Shown here: in pieces, positions 35,798 through 44,002 of the stretch | Numbering within the stretch: the first letter of the stretch is position 1 | Layout of the letters: each line of letters begins with the position of its first letter | Source of the DNA: Jiangella alba | GTDB lineage: Bacteria > Actinomycetota > Actinomycetes > Jiangellales > Jiangellaceae | Direction: 5' to 3' | Assembly: GCF_900106035.1 (NCBI RefSeq) | Contig: NZ_FNUC01000004.1 | Coordinates: 2,356,001 to 2,420,000 of the forward strand | DNA: 64,000 nt | Position numbers and translations under genes: made by a program | The notes under the pieces: model-generated | The model's database searches: none | What the model was told of the DNA's origin: nothing | The model's input: the letters and a program-made list of their open reading frames with translations, nothing else

Positions 35798-38700
35798 ATG
35801 ATGTCCGGTATGCGACGCCCGTTCTTCCGGGTTGTGGTGGGGGTCCTTCTGGTCGCCGGTTCGGTGACGGTCACCGGCGGCGGCGCGGCCGCGAACCAGA
35901 ACGGCAACGAGCTGGTCGGCGGCTTCGAGATCGACGGCAACTTCTACGAGGGCTTCGACAACACGACGACGGCCACCGGCCCTGACGGCGACCCGATCGA
36001 CTGGGGCAGCGCGGAGATCTTCCCCGCCCAGGTCGACGTCGTCCCCGACCCCTTGGGCGGCACCGACGAGACCGTCTTCGACCAGGGCAGCGCGGAGAAC
36101 GACCCCGCCTCCTGGAACGACGACGGGTCCGCGGCCGCGCCCGGCAAGGGCGACATCGGCGACGCCTACCTCTTCGACCGCGTCGTGAACGGCGACCAGT
36201 TCCTGTACGTGGGGTGGGAGCGCGGCACCGACAACGGCACCGTTCGCTGGTACGTCGAGCTGAACCAGCTGCCCAACACCGTCAACGGCAACGACACCCC
36301 GGTGCCCGACCGCAGCGTCGACGACCTGCGGCTGCGGCTGTTCAACCAGGGCAGCCAGCCGCTGGCGCTGGAGGCGATCGACCGCTGGGACGGCACCGCG
36401 TGGGTGTCCGCCGGCGACGTCGACGACATCTCGCTGGCCGTCAACGACTCCACCATCACCACGCCGAGTGCCGTGTCGCCGCTGGGTGCGGAGCAGTTCG
36501 TCGAGCTCGCGTTCGACCTCACCGCCCTGCTCGGCCCGTCCGACGACTGCGACTTCGCCGGCTTCTCCTCGCTGTGGATCCGCAGCTCGCCCGGCGCCAG
36601 CATGAACTCGGAGCTGAAGGACTACCTCACCGGCACCGTCGACACGGCGGCCCCGTGCGGCCCGCTGACCATCCTCAAGCACGACCCGGACGGCCAGCCT
36701 CTCGGCGGCGCGACGTTCACCGTCGAGCCGAACCCGATCCCCGGGGCGGACGACCCGGACAGCCTGACCATCACCGACAACGACGCGAACGACGCCGACC
36801 CGGCCGACGGCGTCATCGTCATCGACCCGGCATTGCCCGGCGACTACACGATCACCGAGGCCACGCCGCCGCCCGGCTACCTCCAGGACGGCGAGCCCCA
36901 GGACGTCACGCTGGAGGAGTTCGGCGCCGCCACGGTCACGTTCGTCAACGGCCTCGGCTCGCTCGCGTGGAGCAAGCTCGACGCCGAGTCCGGCGACCCG
37001 GTCTGCTGCGCGACGTTCACCGTCGAGGGCACCGGCGGCGCCGCCGAGGGCGTGTCGATCACCGTCGTCGACAACGGCGAGAACGACGCCGACCCCGCCG
37101 ACGGCGCGATTCTGGTCGAGGGCCTGCTGACCGGCACGTACACCGTCACCGAGACGGCGCCGCCGACCGGCTACGACCTGCCCGCCGACCCCGTCCGCGA
37201 CGGCCTCGTCATCGACTCCGAGAACCCCGACCTCGTCATCGAGGCCGCGTTCGAGGACCCGCGGCTGCCGTCCGAGCTGACCGTCCTGAAGCTCGACGCC
37301 GACACCCAGGAGCCGCTGGCCGGCGCCACCTTCGAGCTGTACCTCGACGACGGCGACGGCGTCATGGAGGCGCCCGACGGCGACACCCTGATCGGCGACT
37401 GCACCACCGGCGACGACGGCACCTGCACCATCGGCGACCTCGCCTGGGGCAGCTACTACTGGTACGAGACCGCCGCGCCGCCCGGGTACGAGCTGCCCGC
37501 CGACCGGCTCAGCGGCATGACCACGATCGACCGCGACAACGCGGGCGGCGAGCTGCCCGTGTCGACGCTGACCGACCGGCAGATCCGCTCGTCCATCGAG
37601 ATCGTCAAGACCGACGCGAGCACCGGCGACGAGTTGGCCGGCGCCACGTTCGTGGTGCGCCGCGACGACGGCGACGGCGTCTTCGAGCCCGGCGACGACG
37701 CGGTCGTCGACCCGCCCGGCGAGGTCGTCACCGACGCGACTGGCACGGTCACCGTCGACGGCCTGCTGTTCGGCGACTACTGGGTCGAGGAGACCGCCGC
37801 GCCGACCGGCTACGAGCTGCCCGACCCGGCGTACCAGGGCCCGTTCGGCATCGGCCCGGACAACGCCGGCGAGACCGTCACGGTGACGTTCGCGGACCCG
37901 CAGGTGCTCACCGACCTGTCCGTGCTCAAGCTGGACGGCGGGTCCGACAGCGCCGAGCCGCTGGCCGGCGCCACCTTCGAGCTGTACGTGGACGATCCTG
38001 CCGACGGCGTCATGGACGCGCCCGGGGGCGACACCCTCGTCGGCGAGTGCACCACCGGCGACGACGGCCTGTGCACCGTCACCGGCCTCGGCTTCGGGGC
38101 GTACTACTGGCTCGAGACCGTCGCGCCGCCCGGCTTCGACCTGCCCGACGACCCGTACAGCGCGTTCGTCAACGTCACCGCCGAGAACGCCGGCACCGAG
38201 ATCGCCCCGCTGGCGTTCTACGACCCGCGCAAGCCGGGTGAGCTCGCGGTGCTCAAGCTCGACGACACCGACGGCGCGCCGCTGGCGGGTGCGGAGTTCG
38301 AGCTGCGCGCCGACGACGCCGACGGCGAGGTCGTCGGCACCTGCACCACCGGCGACGACGGCACCTGCACCGTCGGCGACCTCGACTTCGGCACCTACGT
38401 CTGGGTCGAGGTGGCGGCGCCGCAGGGCTACGACCTGCCCGCCGACACCGTCAGCGACCCGATCGTGGTCGACGAGTCCACCGTCGGCGAGGAGCCGACG
38501 CCGTTCGAGTACCGCGACCCGCGCCTGCTGTCGGAGCTGTCGGTGCTGAAGGTCGACGCGTTCGACGGGACGGCGCTGGCGGGTGCGGAGTTCGAGCTGC
38601 GCGCCGACGACGCCGACGGCGAGGTCGTCGGCACCTGCACCACCGGCGACGACGGCACCTGCACCGTCGGCGACCTCGACTTCGGCAGCTACGTCTGGGT

Positions 38701-39313
38701 CGAGACCGCGGTCCCGCAGGGCTACGAGCTGCCCGCCGACCCGGTCAGCGGCCCGGTCGTCATCGACGCGTCGAACGCCGGCGGCGACATCACCCGGGTC
38801 GTCGTGCACGACCCGCGGCTGCTGTCCGAGCTGGCCGTGCACAAGGTGGCCGAGGACACCGGCGAGTCGCTGCCCGGCGCGGTCTTCGACCTCGTGCTCG
38901 CCGACGGCGACATCGTCATCGGCACCTGCACCACCGGCGACGACGGCCTGTGCACCGTCGGGAACCTCGACTTCGGCGACTACTACTGGGTCGAGATCAC
39001 CGCGCCCGAGGGGTACCTGCTGCCCGACGACGTCACCAGCGACGTCGTGTCGATCACGGCCGAGAACGCCGGCACCCAGATCGCCGCCGTGACGTTCGTC
39101 GACCCGCCGGCCGAGGAGCCGCCGACACCCACCCCGACACCGACGCCGACCCCCACGCCGACGCCCAGCCCGTCGCCGTCACCGTCGCCGAGCCCGGAGC
39201 ACCCGCTGCCCGACACCGGCGCCGGTGGCCCGCTGGGCCTGGTGGCGCTGGTCGCCGCGGCCGGGCTCGCGGTGGGCGCCGCGCTGCGGTGGAGGTCGCG
39301 CCGCACCGTCTGA
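35798..39313 (+). CDS. Giant SpaA/Cna-B-type sortase-anchored surface adhesin
   Basis: An 1171-residue surface protein. The signal peptide (FFRVVVGVLLVAGSVTV) ends near residue 30. A ~250-residue N-terminal beta domain (NELVGGFEIDGNFYEGF, then DCDFAGFSSLWIRSS) precedes eight prealbumin-like repeats starting near residues 288, 386, 493, 600, 706, 815, 913 and 1011. Most begin with a Lys strand (ELTVLKLDAD) and end with a Glu strand (YYWYETAAPPGYELP), the residues that form isopeptide bonds in this fold. Repeats 3 and 5-8 also hold a Cys pair (CTTGDDGTC type). A Thr/Pro-Ser/Pro spacer leads to LPDTG near 1137, a hydrophobic helix and RWRSRRTV. ATG 35798 follows GGGGG; ATG 35801 is possible. Confidence 0.9.
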   Translation: MMSGMRRPFFRVVVGVLLVAGSVTVTGGGAAANQNGNELVGGFEIDGNFYEGFDNTTTATGPDGDPIDWGSAEIFPAQVDVVPDPLGGTDETVFDQGSAENDPASWNDDGSAAAPGKGDIGDAYLFDRVVNGDQFLYVGWERGTDNGTVRWYVELNQLPNTVNGNDTPVPDRSVDDLRLRLFNQGSQPLALEAIDRWDGTAWVSAGDVDDISLAVNDSTITTPSAVSPLGAEQFVELAFDLTALLGPSDDCDFAGFSSLWIRSSPGASMNSELKDYLTGTVDTAAPCGPLTILKHDPDGQPLGGATFTVEPNPIPGADDPDSLTITDNDANDADPADGVIVIDPALPGDYTITEATPPPGYLQDGEPQDVTLEEFGAATVTFVNGLGSLAWSKLDAESGDPVCCATFTVEGTGGAAEGVSITVVDNGENDADPADGAILVEGLLTGTYTVTETAPPTGYDLPADPVRDGLVIDSENPDLVIEAAFEDPRLPSELTVLKLDADTQEPLAGATFELYLDDGDGVMEAPDGDTLIGDCTTGDDGTCTIGDLAWGSYYWYETAAPPGYELPADRLSGMTTIDRDNAGGELPVSTLTDRQIRSSIEIVKTDASTGDELAGATFVVRRDDGDGVFEPGDDAVVDPPGEVVTDATGTVTVDGLLFGDYWVEETAAPTGYELPDPAYQGPFGIGPDNAGETVTVTFADPQVLTDLSVLKLDGGSDSAEPLAGATFELYVDDPADGVMDAPGGDTLVGECTTGDDGLCTVTGLGFGAYYWLETVAPPGFDLPDDPYSAFVNVTAENAGTEIAPLAFYDPRKPGELAVLKLDDTDGAPLAGAEFELRADDADGEVVGTCTTGDDGTCTVGDLDFGTYVWVEVAAPQGYDLPADTVSDPIVVDESTVGEEPTPFEYRDPRLLSELSVLKVDAFDGTALAGAEFELRADDADGEVVGTCTTGDDGTCTVGDLDFGSYVWVETAVPQGYELPADPVSGPVVIDASNAGGDITRVVVHDPRLLSELAVHKVAEDTGESLPGAVFDLVLADGDIVIGTCTTGDDGLCTVGNLDFGDYYWVEITAPEGYLLPDDVTSDVVSITAENAGTQIAAVTFVDPPAEEPPTPTPTPTPTPTPTPSPSPSPSPSPEHPLPDTGAGGPLGLVALVAAAGLAVGAALRWRSRRTV
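38281..38687 (+). repeat. Identical 113-bp direct repeat inside adhesin repeats 6 and 7
   Basis: Positions 38281-38393 and 38575-38687 are identical by eye over 113 bp, 294 bp (98 codons) apart in the same frame, encoding GAEFELRADDADGEVVGT and the following Cys-pair segment. Surrounding repeat sequence has diverged. This implies recent duplication or gene conversion and a possible site for loss or gain of one adhesin domain. Confidence 0.8.
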
Positions 39314-39338
39314 GCCGCCACCGGTGGCTCGTGCTCGG

Positions 39339-39374
39339 GAGCCTCGACGCGTTGATGCGTACGTGTCGAGGCTC
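39339..39374 (+). terminator. Terminator hairpin after the adhesin gene
   Basis: GAGCCTCGACGCGT (39339-39352) pairs with ACGTGTCGAGGCTC (39361-39374), 14 bp with one G-U pair and an 8-nt loop, 25 bp after the stop. Its right arm overlaps the first dyad of the Fic operator region. Confidence 0.65.
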
Positions 39375-39453
39375 CTGACACGTCCCGAGAATGTGTTAAG
39401 TTTTTCCAGAATTCTTAACACGTGGCGCGGATGTGTCGAAGGAGTTGACACGT
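39361..39453. promoter_or_regulatory. Stacked dyads in the fic promoter
   Basis: Three inverted repeats in 93 bp: ACGTGTC/GACACGT (39361-39367 and 39377-39383); GTGTTAAG/CTTAACAC (39393-39400 and 39414-39421), 8-bp arms; GTGTC/GACAC (39433-39437 and 39447-39451). The first and third share the form TGTC-N9-GACA. The third covers the ribosome site and touches the GTG start. The tract is AT-rich for this genome. Autoregulation by the HTH of the Fic protein is a plausible inference. Confidence 0.6.
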
Positions 39454-40534
39454 GTCCTGGAGCCCCGACGTCCCCTTCAACGATCTGCCGCCGCTGCCGC
39501 CTGCCGGCCTGGACCTCGAGCCCAAGCCAGTGCTCAAGGCGACTGTCGAAGCCCGAACGGCGCTGGCGACACTCGCCCAGGCCGGCCGGTTGCTGCCGAA
39601 CCCCAACATCCTCATCCACGCCGTCCCGCTGCTCGAGGCGCAAGCCAGCTCCGAGATCGAGAACATCGTGACCACGGCCGATGAGCTGTTCAAGCACGCC
39701 GACTCGGGTGGTGGAAACCACGCCACCAAGGAGGCACTGCGCTACCGGACCGCGCTGTTCGCAGGGGTCGAATCGATCAGGAGCCGGCCGCTCACGTCGG
39801 TGACGGCTGCTCGAATCTGTTCTGAGTTGCAGGGTCGGGAGATGGCCATTCGTGCGGTGCCTGGCACGCGCGTCGCGAACCCGACCACACGGCAAGTCGT
39901 GTACGCCCCGCCCGAGGGTGCCGACCTCATTCGCGAGAAGCTTTCGGCCTGGGAGCGCTTCGTCCATGCTGAGGACGATCTCGATCCGCTGGTGCGCATG
40001 GCAGTGGCCCATTACCAGTTCGAGGCGATTCACCCGTTCCACGATGGCAACGGGCGCACCGGCCGTGTCATCAACATCCTGATGCTGATCGAGGCCGGTC
40101 TGCTGCACGACCCGATCCTCTATCTCTCGCGTGCCATCATCGCCCGCAAGAACGACTACTACCGACTCCTGCGAGCCGTGACCGCGGATCGCGCCTGGAG
40201 CGAATGGGTCCTCTACATGCTCGACGTCGTCCGCGACTCCGCGGAGTCGACGACGCGAAAGATCGGCGCCATCCGCACGTCTCAGGACGACATCGCGGAG
40301 CGAGCTCGTGCCGCCACTCCGGGTGGACGCGACGCGCAGTTCCTGGCCGTCCTGTTCGAGCAGCCCTACTGCCGCATCAACACCGTTGCCGACCGATGTG
40401 ACGTCTCGCGGCAGACCGCGTCGTCCTGGTTGCACGCCCTGGTTGAGGCGGGGCTCCTCCGCGACATCAAGGCCGGTCGAGAGCTCCTCTTCGTGAACCA
40501 CGAGTTCCTGGACGTGTTGACGCGCCCCGAGTGA
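39452..40534 (+). CDS. Fic family protein (AMP-transferase fold) with C-terminal HTH
   Basis: A 360-residue class II Fic protein. An N-terminal inhibitory helix carries S-x-x-x-E-N (Ser66 to Asn71 in ASSEIENI), which blocks ATP until relieved. The catalytic loop HPFHDGNGRTGR is at residues 194-205 with the catalytic His194 and all anion-loop residues. The C-terminal ~80 residues contain a winged-HTH-like segment (NTVADRCDVSRQTASSWLHA). Fic enzymes modify protein hydroxyls with AMP or other nucleotides; the target is unknown. GTG 39452 has AAGGAG upstream. Codon usage is slightly less GC-biased than its neighbours, which with the AT-rich promoter hints at acquisition. No separate antitoxin gene is present. 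Confidence 0.92.
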   Translation: MSWSPDVPFNDLPPLPPAGLDLEPKPVLKATVEARTALATLAQAGRLLPNPNILIHAVPLLEAQASSEIENIVTTADELFKHADSGGGNHATKEALRYRTALFAGVESIRSRPLTSVTAARICSELQGREMAIRAVPGTRVANPTTRQVVYAPPEGADLIREKLSAWERFVHAEDDLDPLVRMAVAHYQFEAIHPFHDGNGRTGRVINILMLIEAGLLHDPILYLSRAIIARKNDYYRLLRAVTADRAWSEWVLYMLDVVRDSAESTTRKIGAIRTSQDDIAERARAATPGGRDAQFLAVLFEQPYCRINTVADRCDVSRQTASSWLHALVEAGLLRDIKAGRELLFVNHEFLDVLTRPE

Positions 40535-40604
40535 GCCGGCCCGAGCGACGAGGCGATCACCGTAGCGCCACCGGCCCGGGACCCGGGCGCTTAGGCTGGC
40601 CGGC

Positions 40605-42656
40605 ATGGCCAACCGCTTGCGCGACGCCCGCAGCCCGTACCTGCTGCAGCATGCGGACAACCCGGTCGACTGGCAGGAATGGGGCGACGACGCGTTCGCG
40701 GAGGCGCGCCGCCGGGACGTCCCGGTGCTGCTGAGCGTCGGGTACGCCGCCTGCCACTGGTGTCACGTCATGGCGCACGAGTCGTTCGAGGACGAGCGGG
40801 TCGCCGCGTACCTCAACGCGCACTTCGTCGCGATCAAGGTCGACCGCGAGGAGCGGCCCGACGTCGACGCCGTGTACATGGAGTCGGTGCAGGCGCTGAC
40901 GGGGCAGGGCGGCTGGCCGATGACCGCGTTCCTCACGCCCGACGGCAAGCCGTTCTACGCGGGCACGTACTTCCCGCCGCAGCCGCGGCACGGGCTGCCG
41001 TCGTTCAGCCAGCTGCTGCAGGCCGTCGACGAGGCGTGGACGCAGCGGCGCGGCGACGTCACGGAGTCGGCGGACCGCATCGGCGCGGCGCTCGGCGGGG
41101 GAGCGCGGGTCGGGTCCGGCGACGGCCCGCCCGGCGCCGACCGGCTCGACGCCGCCGTCGCCCGGCTGGCCGGCGAGTTCGACCCGTCCGCCGGCGGCTT
41201 CGGCGGGGCGCCCAAGTTCCCGCCGTCGATGGTGCTGGAGTTCCTGCTGCGCCACCACGCCCGCACCGGCGACGCCGAAGCGCTGTCGATGGTGGAGCAG
41301 ACCTGCGCGTCGATGGCCGGCGGCGGCCTGTACGACCAGCTCGGCGGCGGGTTCGCCCGCTACAGCGTCGACGCCGGGTGGGTCGTGCCGCACTTCGAGA
41401 AGATGCTGTACGACAACGCGCTGCTGCTGCGCGTGTACGCGCACCTGTGGCGCGTGACGGGGTCCGCCGAGGCGGCGCGGGTGGTGCGCGAGACCGCGGA
41501 GTTCCTGCTGCGCGAGCTGCGCACGGCCGAGGGCGGCTTCGCCAGCTCGCTGGACGCCGACTCGCCGCCGGTCGAGGGGGCGGCGCCGGTCGAGGGCGCG
41601 TTCTACGTGTGGACCCCGGCTCAGCTGCGCGAGGTCCTGGGCGACGACGACGGCGCGTGGGCCGGCGAGCTGTTCGGCGTCACCGAGGCCGGGACGTTCG
41701 AGCACGGCGCGTCGACGCTGCGGCTGCTGCGCACTCCGTCGGCCGACGACGCCGGCCGGTGGGCGCGGGTGCGCCGCCAGCTGTTCGACGCGCGGCTGCC
41801 GCGGCCCGCGCCGGGCCGCGACGACAAGGTCGTGGCCGCCTGGAACGGGCTGGCCATCGCGGCGCTGGCCGAGGCCGGTGCGCTGTTCGACCAGCCGGCC
41901 TGGGTGTCCGCCGCCGTCGACTGCGCCGACCTGCTGGTCCGGCTGCACCTGGACGACCACGGCCGGCTGCTGCGCGTCTCCCGCGACGGCGTCGCCGGAA
42001 CGCCCGCCGGGGTGCTGGAGGACTATGCCGACGTCGCTGAGGGGTTCCTCGTGCTGGTCGCGGTCACCGGCGACCCAGTCTGGCTGTCGTTCGCCGAGCA
42101 GCTCCTCGACGTCGTCCTGACGCAGTTCGCCGACCCCGAGGGCGGCTTCTTCGACACCGGCGCCGAGACGACCGACGTCCGGCTGGCCGGGCTGCGCCGT
42201 CCGCAGGACCCCACCGACAACGCGACGCCGTCCGGCTGGTCGGCGGCGGCCGGCGCGCTGCTTGCGTTCGCCGCGTACACCGGCTCCGACCGGCACCGCT
42301 CCGCCGCCGGCGACGCGCTGCGGCTGTACGACGCGCTGGCGGCGCGGGCGCCCCGGTTCGCCGGCTGGGGACTGGCGGTCGCGGAGGCGTGGCTGGCCGG
42401 CCCGGCGGAGGTCGCGGTCGTCGGCCCGGCGCACGATCCGCGCACGGCGGCGCTGTACGAGGTGGCGCTGCGGTCCGCGTCGCCCGGCGCCGTGGTGGTC
42501 GCGGGCGACCCCGCCGACCCCGCGACGTCTGCCGTGCCGCTGCTGCGCGACCGCACGGTGGTCGGCGGCGCCCCGGCCGCGTACGTCTGCCGCGGCTTCG
42601 TGTGCGACCTCCCGGCCACCGACCCCGAGCGGCTCGCCGCCCAGCTCGCCGGCTGA
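40605..42656 (+). CDS. DUF255 thioredoxin-domain protein (YyaL / spermatogenesis-associated 20 family)
   Basis: A 683-residue two-part protein. The N-terminal DUF255 thioredoxin-like domain (residues 1-165) has the hallmark NPVDWQEWG and the CHWCH motif ([18 protein letters not shown]), plus [15 protein letters not shown]. The rest is an (alpha/alpha)6 barrel similar to N-acylglucosamine epimerases ([37 protein letters not shown]). Full length for the family (about 670-700). The biochemical role is not established; redox or sugar-related functions have been suggested. It corresponds in order to Rv1084 of M. tuberculosis as I recall. A short hairpin follows the stop. Confidence 0.92.
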   Translation: MANRLRDARSPYLLQHADNPVDWQEWGDDAFAEARRRDVPVLLSVGYAACHWCHVMAHESFEDERVAAYLNAHFVAIKVDREERPDVDAVYMESVQALTGQGGWPMTAFLTPDGKPFYAGTYFPPQPRHGLPSFSQLLQAVDEAWTQRRGDVTESADRIGAALGGGARVGSGDGPPGADRLDAAVARLAGEFDPSAGGFGGAPKFPPSMVLEFLLRHHARTGDAEALSMVEQTCASMAGGGLYDQLGGGFARYSVDAGWVVPHFEKMLYDNALLLRVYAHLWRVTGSAEAARVVRETAEFLLRELRTAEGGFASSLDADSPPVEGAAPVEGAFYVWTPAQLREVLGDDDGAWAGELFGVTEAGTFEHGASTLRLLRTPSADDAGRWARVRRQLFDARLPRPAPGRDDKVVAAWNGLAIAALAEAGALFDQPAWVSAAVDCADLLVRLHLDDHGRLLRVSRDGVAGTPAGVLEDYADVAEGFLVLVAVTGDPVWLSFAEQLLDVVLTQFADPEGGFFDTGAETTDVRLAGLRRPQDPTDNATPSGWSAAAGALLAFAAYTGSDRHRSAAGDALRLYDALAARAPRFAGWGLAVAEAWLAGPAEVAVVGPAHDPRTAALYEVALRSASPGAVVVAGDPADPATSAVPLLRDRTVVGGAPAAYVCRGFVCDLPATDPERLAAQLAG

Positions 42657-42663
42657 GTCCGGG

Positions 42664-42682
42664 CCGCCCGGCCGCCGGGCGG
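42664..42682 (+). terminator. Short GC hairpin after the DUF255 gene
   Basis: CCGCCCGG (42664-42671), 3-nt loop, CCGGGCGG (42675-42682). It starts 7 bp after the stop. All-GC, without U-tract; probably a terminator. Confidence 0.6.
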
Positions 42683-42733
42683 ATGAGAGCACGCTCATCG
42701 CCGGTTCATCCGCACGCCACGTGCGGGCTGAAC
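42682..42733. promoter_or_regulatory. Two dyads upstream of the glycosyltransferase operon
   Basis: GATGAG (42682-42687) / CTCATC (42694-42699) is followed by a larger dyad: GTTCA-t-CCGCACG (42704-42716) mirrored by CGTGCGG-gc-TGAAC (42720-42733). They lie 52-103 bp before the first gene of the six-gene operon and could be operators or leader RNA stems. Confidence 0.5.
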
Positions 42734-42784
42734 TGTGGTCACCGAGCAGTCATCTCGACGCCTCGGTGAAAGGGTGCCCCCTCC

Positions 42785-44002
42785 ATGACGGTGCAATCGC
42801 TGTCCGGCCTCGGACGGGCGCGCGTGGCCCTGTACTCCCACGACGCCCAGGGCCTCGGCCATGTCCGGCGCAACCTCGCCATCGCCGGGGCACTCGCCCG
42901 CATCCGGCCGGCGCCCGACGTGCTCGTGCTCACCGGCGCCCCGGAGGCGTCCGCCCTGACCCGTCCGCCCGGCTGCGACATCGTGGGCCTGCCGGGGATG
43001 GCCAAGGACGAGGGCGGCCGATACCGCTCGCGGCATCTGTCGGTGCCGGTGGGCGAGCTGGTCCGGCTCCGGTCCGCGACCATCGACGCGGCGCTGCGTG
43101 CGTTCGACCCGGACCTGCTGATCGTCGACCGCCACCCGTGGGGCTTCGGCCGCGAGCTGGTGCCGATCCTCGAGACGCTGGCCGAGCGCAGCCGGGTGGT
43201 GCTCGGCCTGCGCGACGTCCTCGACGAGCCGGGCCGGGCGCGGCGCGAGTGGGCGCGCGACCACGCGTCCGAGGCGATCGAGCGCTGGTACGACCAGATC
43301 TGGTACTACGGCGACCCGCGGGTGCACGATGCGACGGCCGACCTCGGGCTGCCGGAGCGGCTGGCCGGCATGGTGGTCCCGACGGGGTACCTGGCGCGCG
43401 GGCGGCACCGGCGCCCGCACGACGTGCCGCCCCGTCCGGTCAGCGGCCCGTTCGTGCTCGGCCTGGTCGGCGGCGGCGCCGACGGCTGGGCGCTGGCCCG
43501 GGCGTTCGCGACGGCGCCGATGCCGGTCGGGCACGTCGGCGTGCTGGTGACCGGCCCGCGGATGCCGCACCACCGGCAGGCCGAGCTGCGGGCGATCGCG
43601 CGGACCCGGCCGGAGCTGCGGGTGTTCGAGTTCGTCGACGAGGTCGAGTCGTGGCTGGAGGGCGCCGACGCCGTCGTCTCGATGGGCGGCTACAACACGG
43701 TCTGCGAGGTGATCGCGGCCGGGCCACCGCTGCTGGTGGTGCCACGCGTGCGGCCACGGGCCGAGCAGCTGGTCCGGGCCGAGCGGCTGGCCGCCGCCGG
43801 ACTGCTGGACGTGCTGCACCCGGACCGCCTCGACCCCGCCGCGCTGGGCGGGTGGCTGGCCGACGCGGCCGGCTCGCGGTCCGCCGTCCGGCGCCCGGCC
43901 TCCACCGTCGACCTGGACGGGCTCGAGCGCATCCCGGCGCTCGCGCTGCCGCTGATCGAGTCCGCGCCCGCCCGTCGGGAGGAGCCCGGCCATGTCGCCT
44001 GA
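42785..44002 (+). CDS. Glycosyltransferase, GT28/MurG-like fold
   Basis: A 405-residue GT-B glycosyltransferase. The N-terminal loop LYSHDAQGLGHVRRNLAIAG gives the G-x-G-H-x-R pattern of MurG-like enzymes. The C-terminal domain has FVLGLVGGGADGWALA and the nucleotide-sugar site VVSMGGYNTVCEVIAAGPPL, then VPRVRPRAEQLVRAERLAAAG. No membrane segment. It is the first gene of a six-gene operon with overlapping reading frames (three glycosyltransferases, an ABC exporter, two kinases). The donor is probably a UDP- or GDP-sugar; the acceptor is unknown. The start ATG 42785 has a weak ribosome site (AAAGGG). Confidence 0.85.
   Translation: MTVQSLSGLGRARVALYSHDAQGLGHVRRNLAIAGALARIRPAPDVLVLTGAPEASALTRPPGCDIVGLPGMAKDEGGRYRSRHLSVPVGELVRLRSATIDAALRAFDPDLLIVDRHPWGFGRELVPILETLAERSRVVLGLRDVLDEPGRARREWARDHASEAIERWYDQIWYYGDPRVHDATADLGLPERLAGMVVPTGYLARGRHRRPHDVPPRPVSGPFVLGLVGGGADGWALARAFATAPMPVGHVGVLVTGPRMPHHRQAELRAIARTRPELRVFEFVDEVESWLEGADAVVSMGGYNTVCEVIAAGPPLLVVPRVRPRAEQLVRAERLAAAGLLDVLHPDRLDPAALGGWLADAAGSRSAVRRPASTVDLDGLERIPALALPLIESAPARREEPGHVA

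Noticed and set aside
39452-40534. Fic as the toxin of a two-gene toxin-antitoxin system
   Set aside because: No small antitoxin gene precedes it; the inhibitory helix is inside the protein (class II), and the upstream sequence is terminator plus operators.
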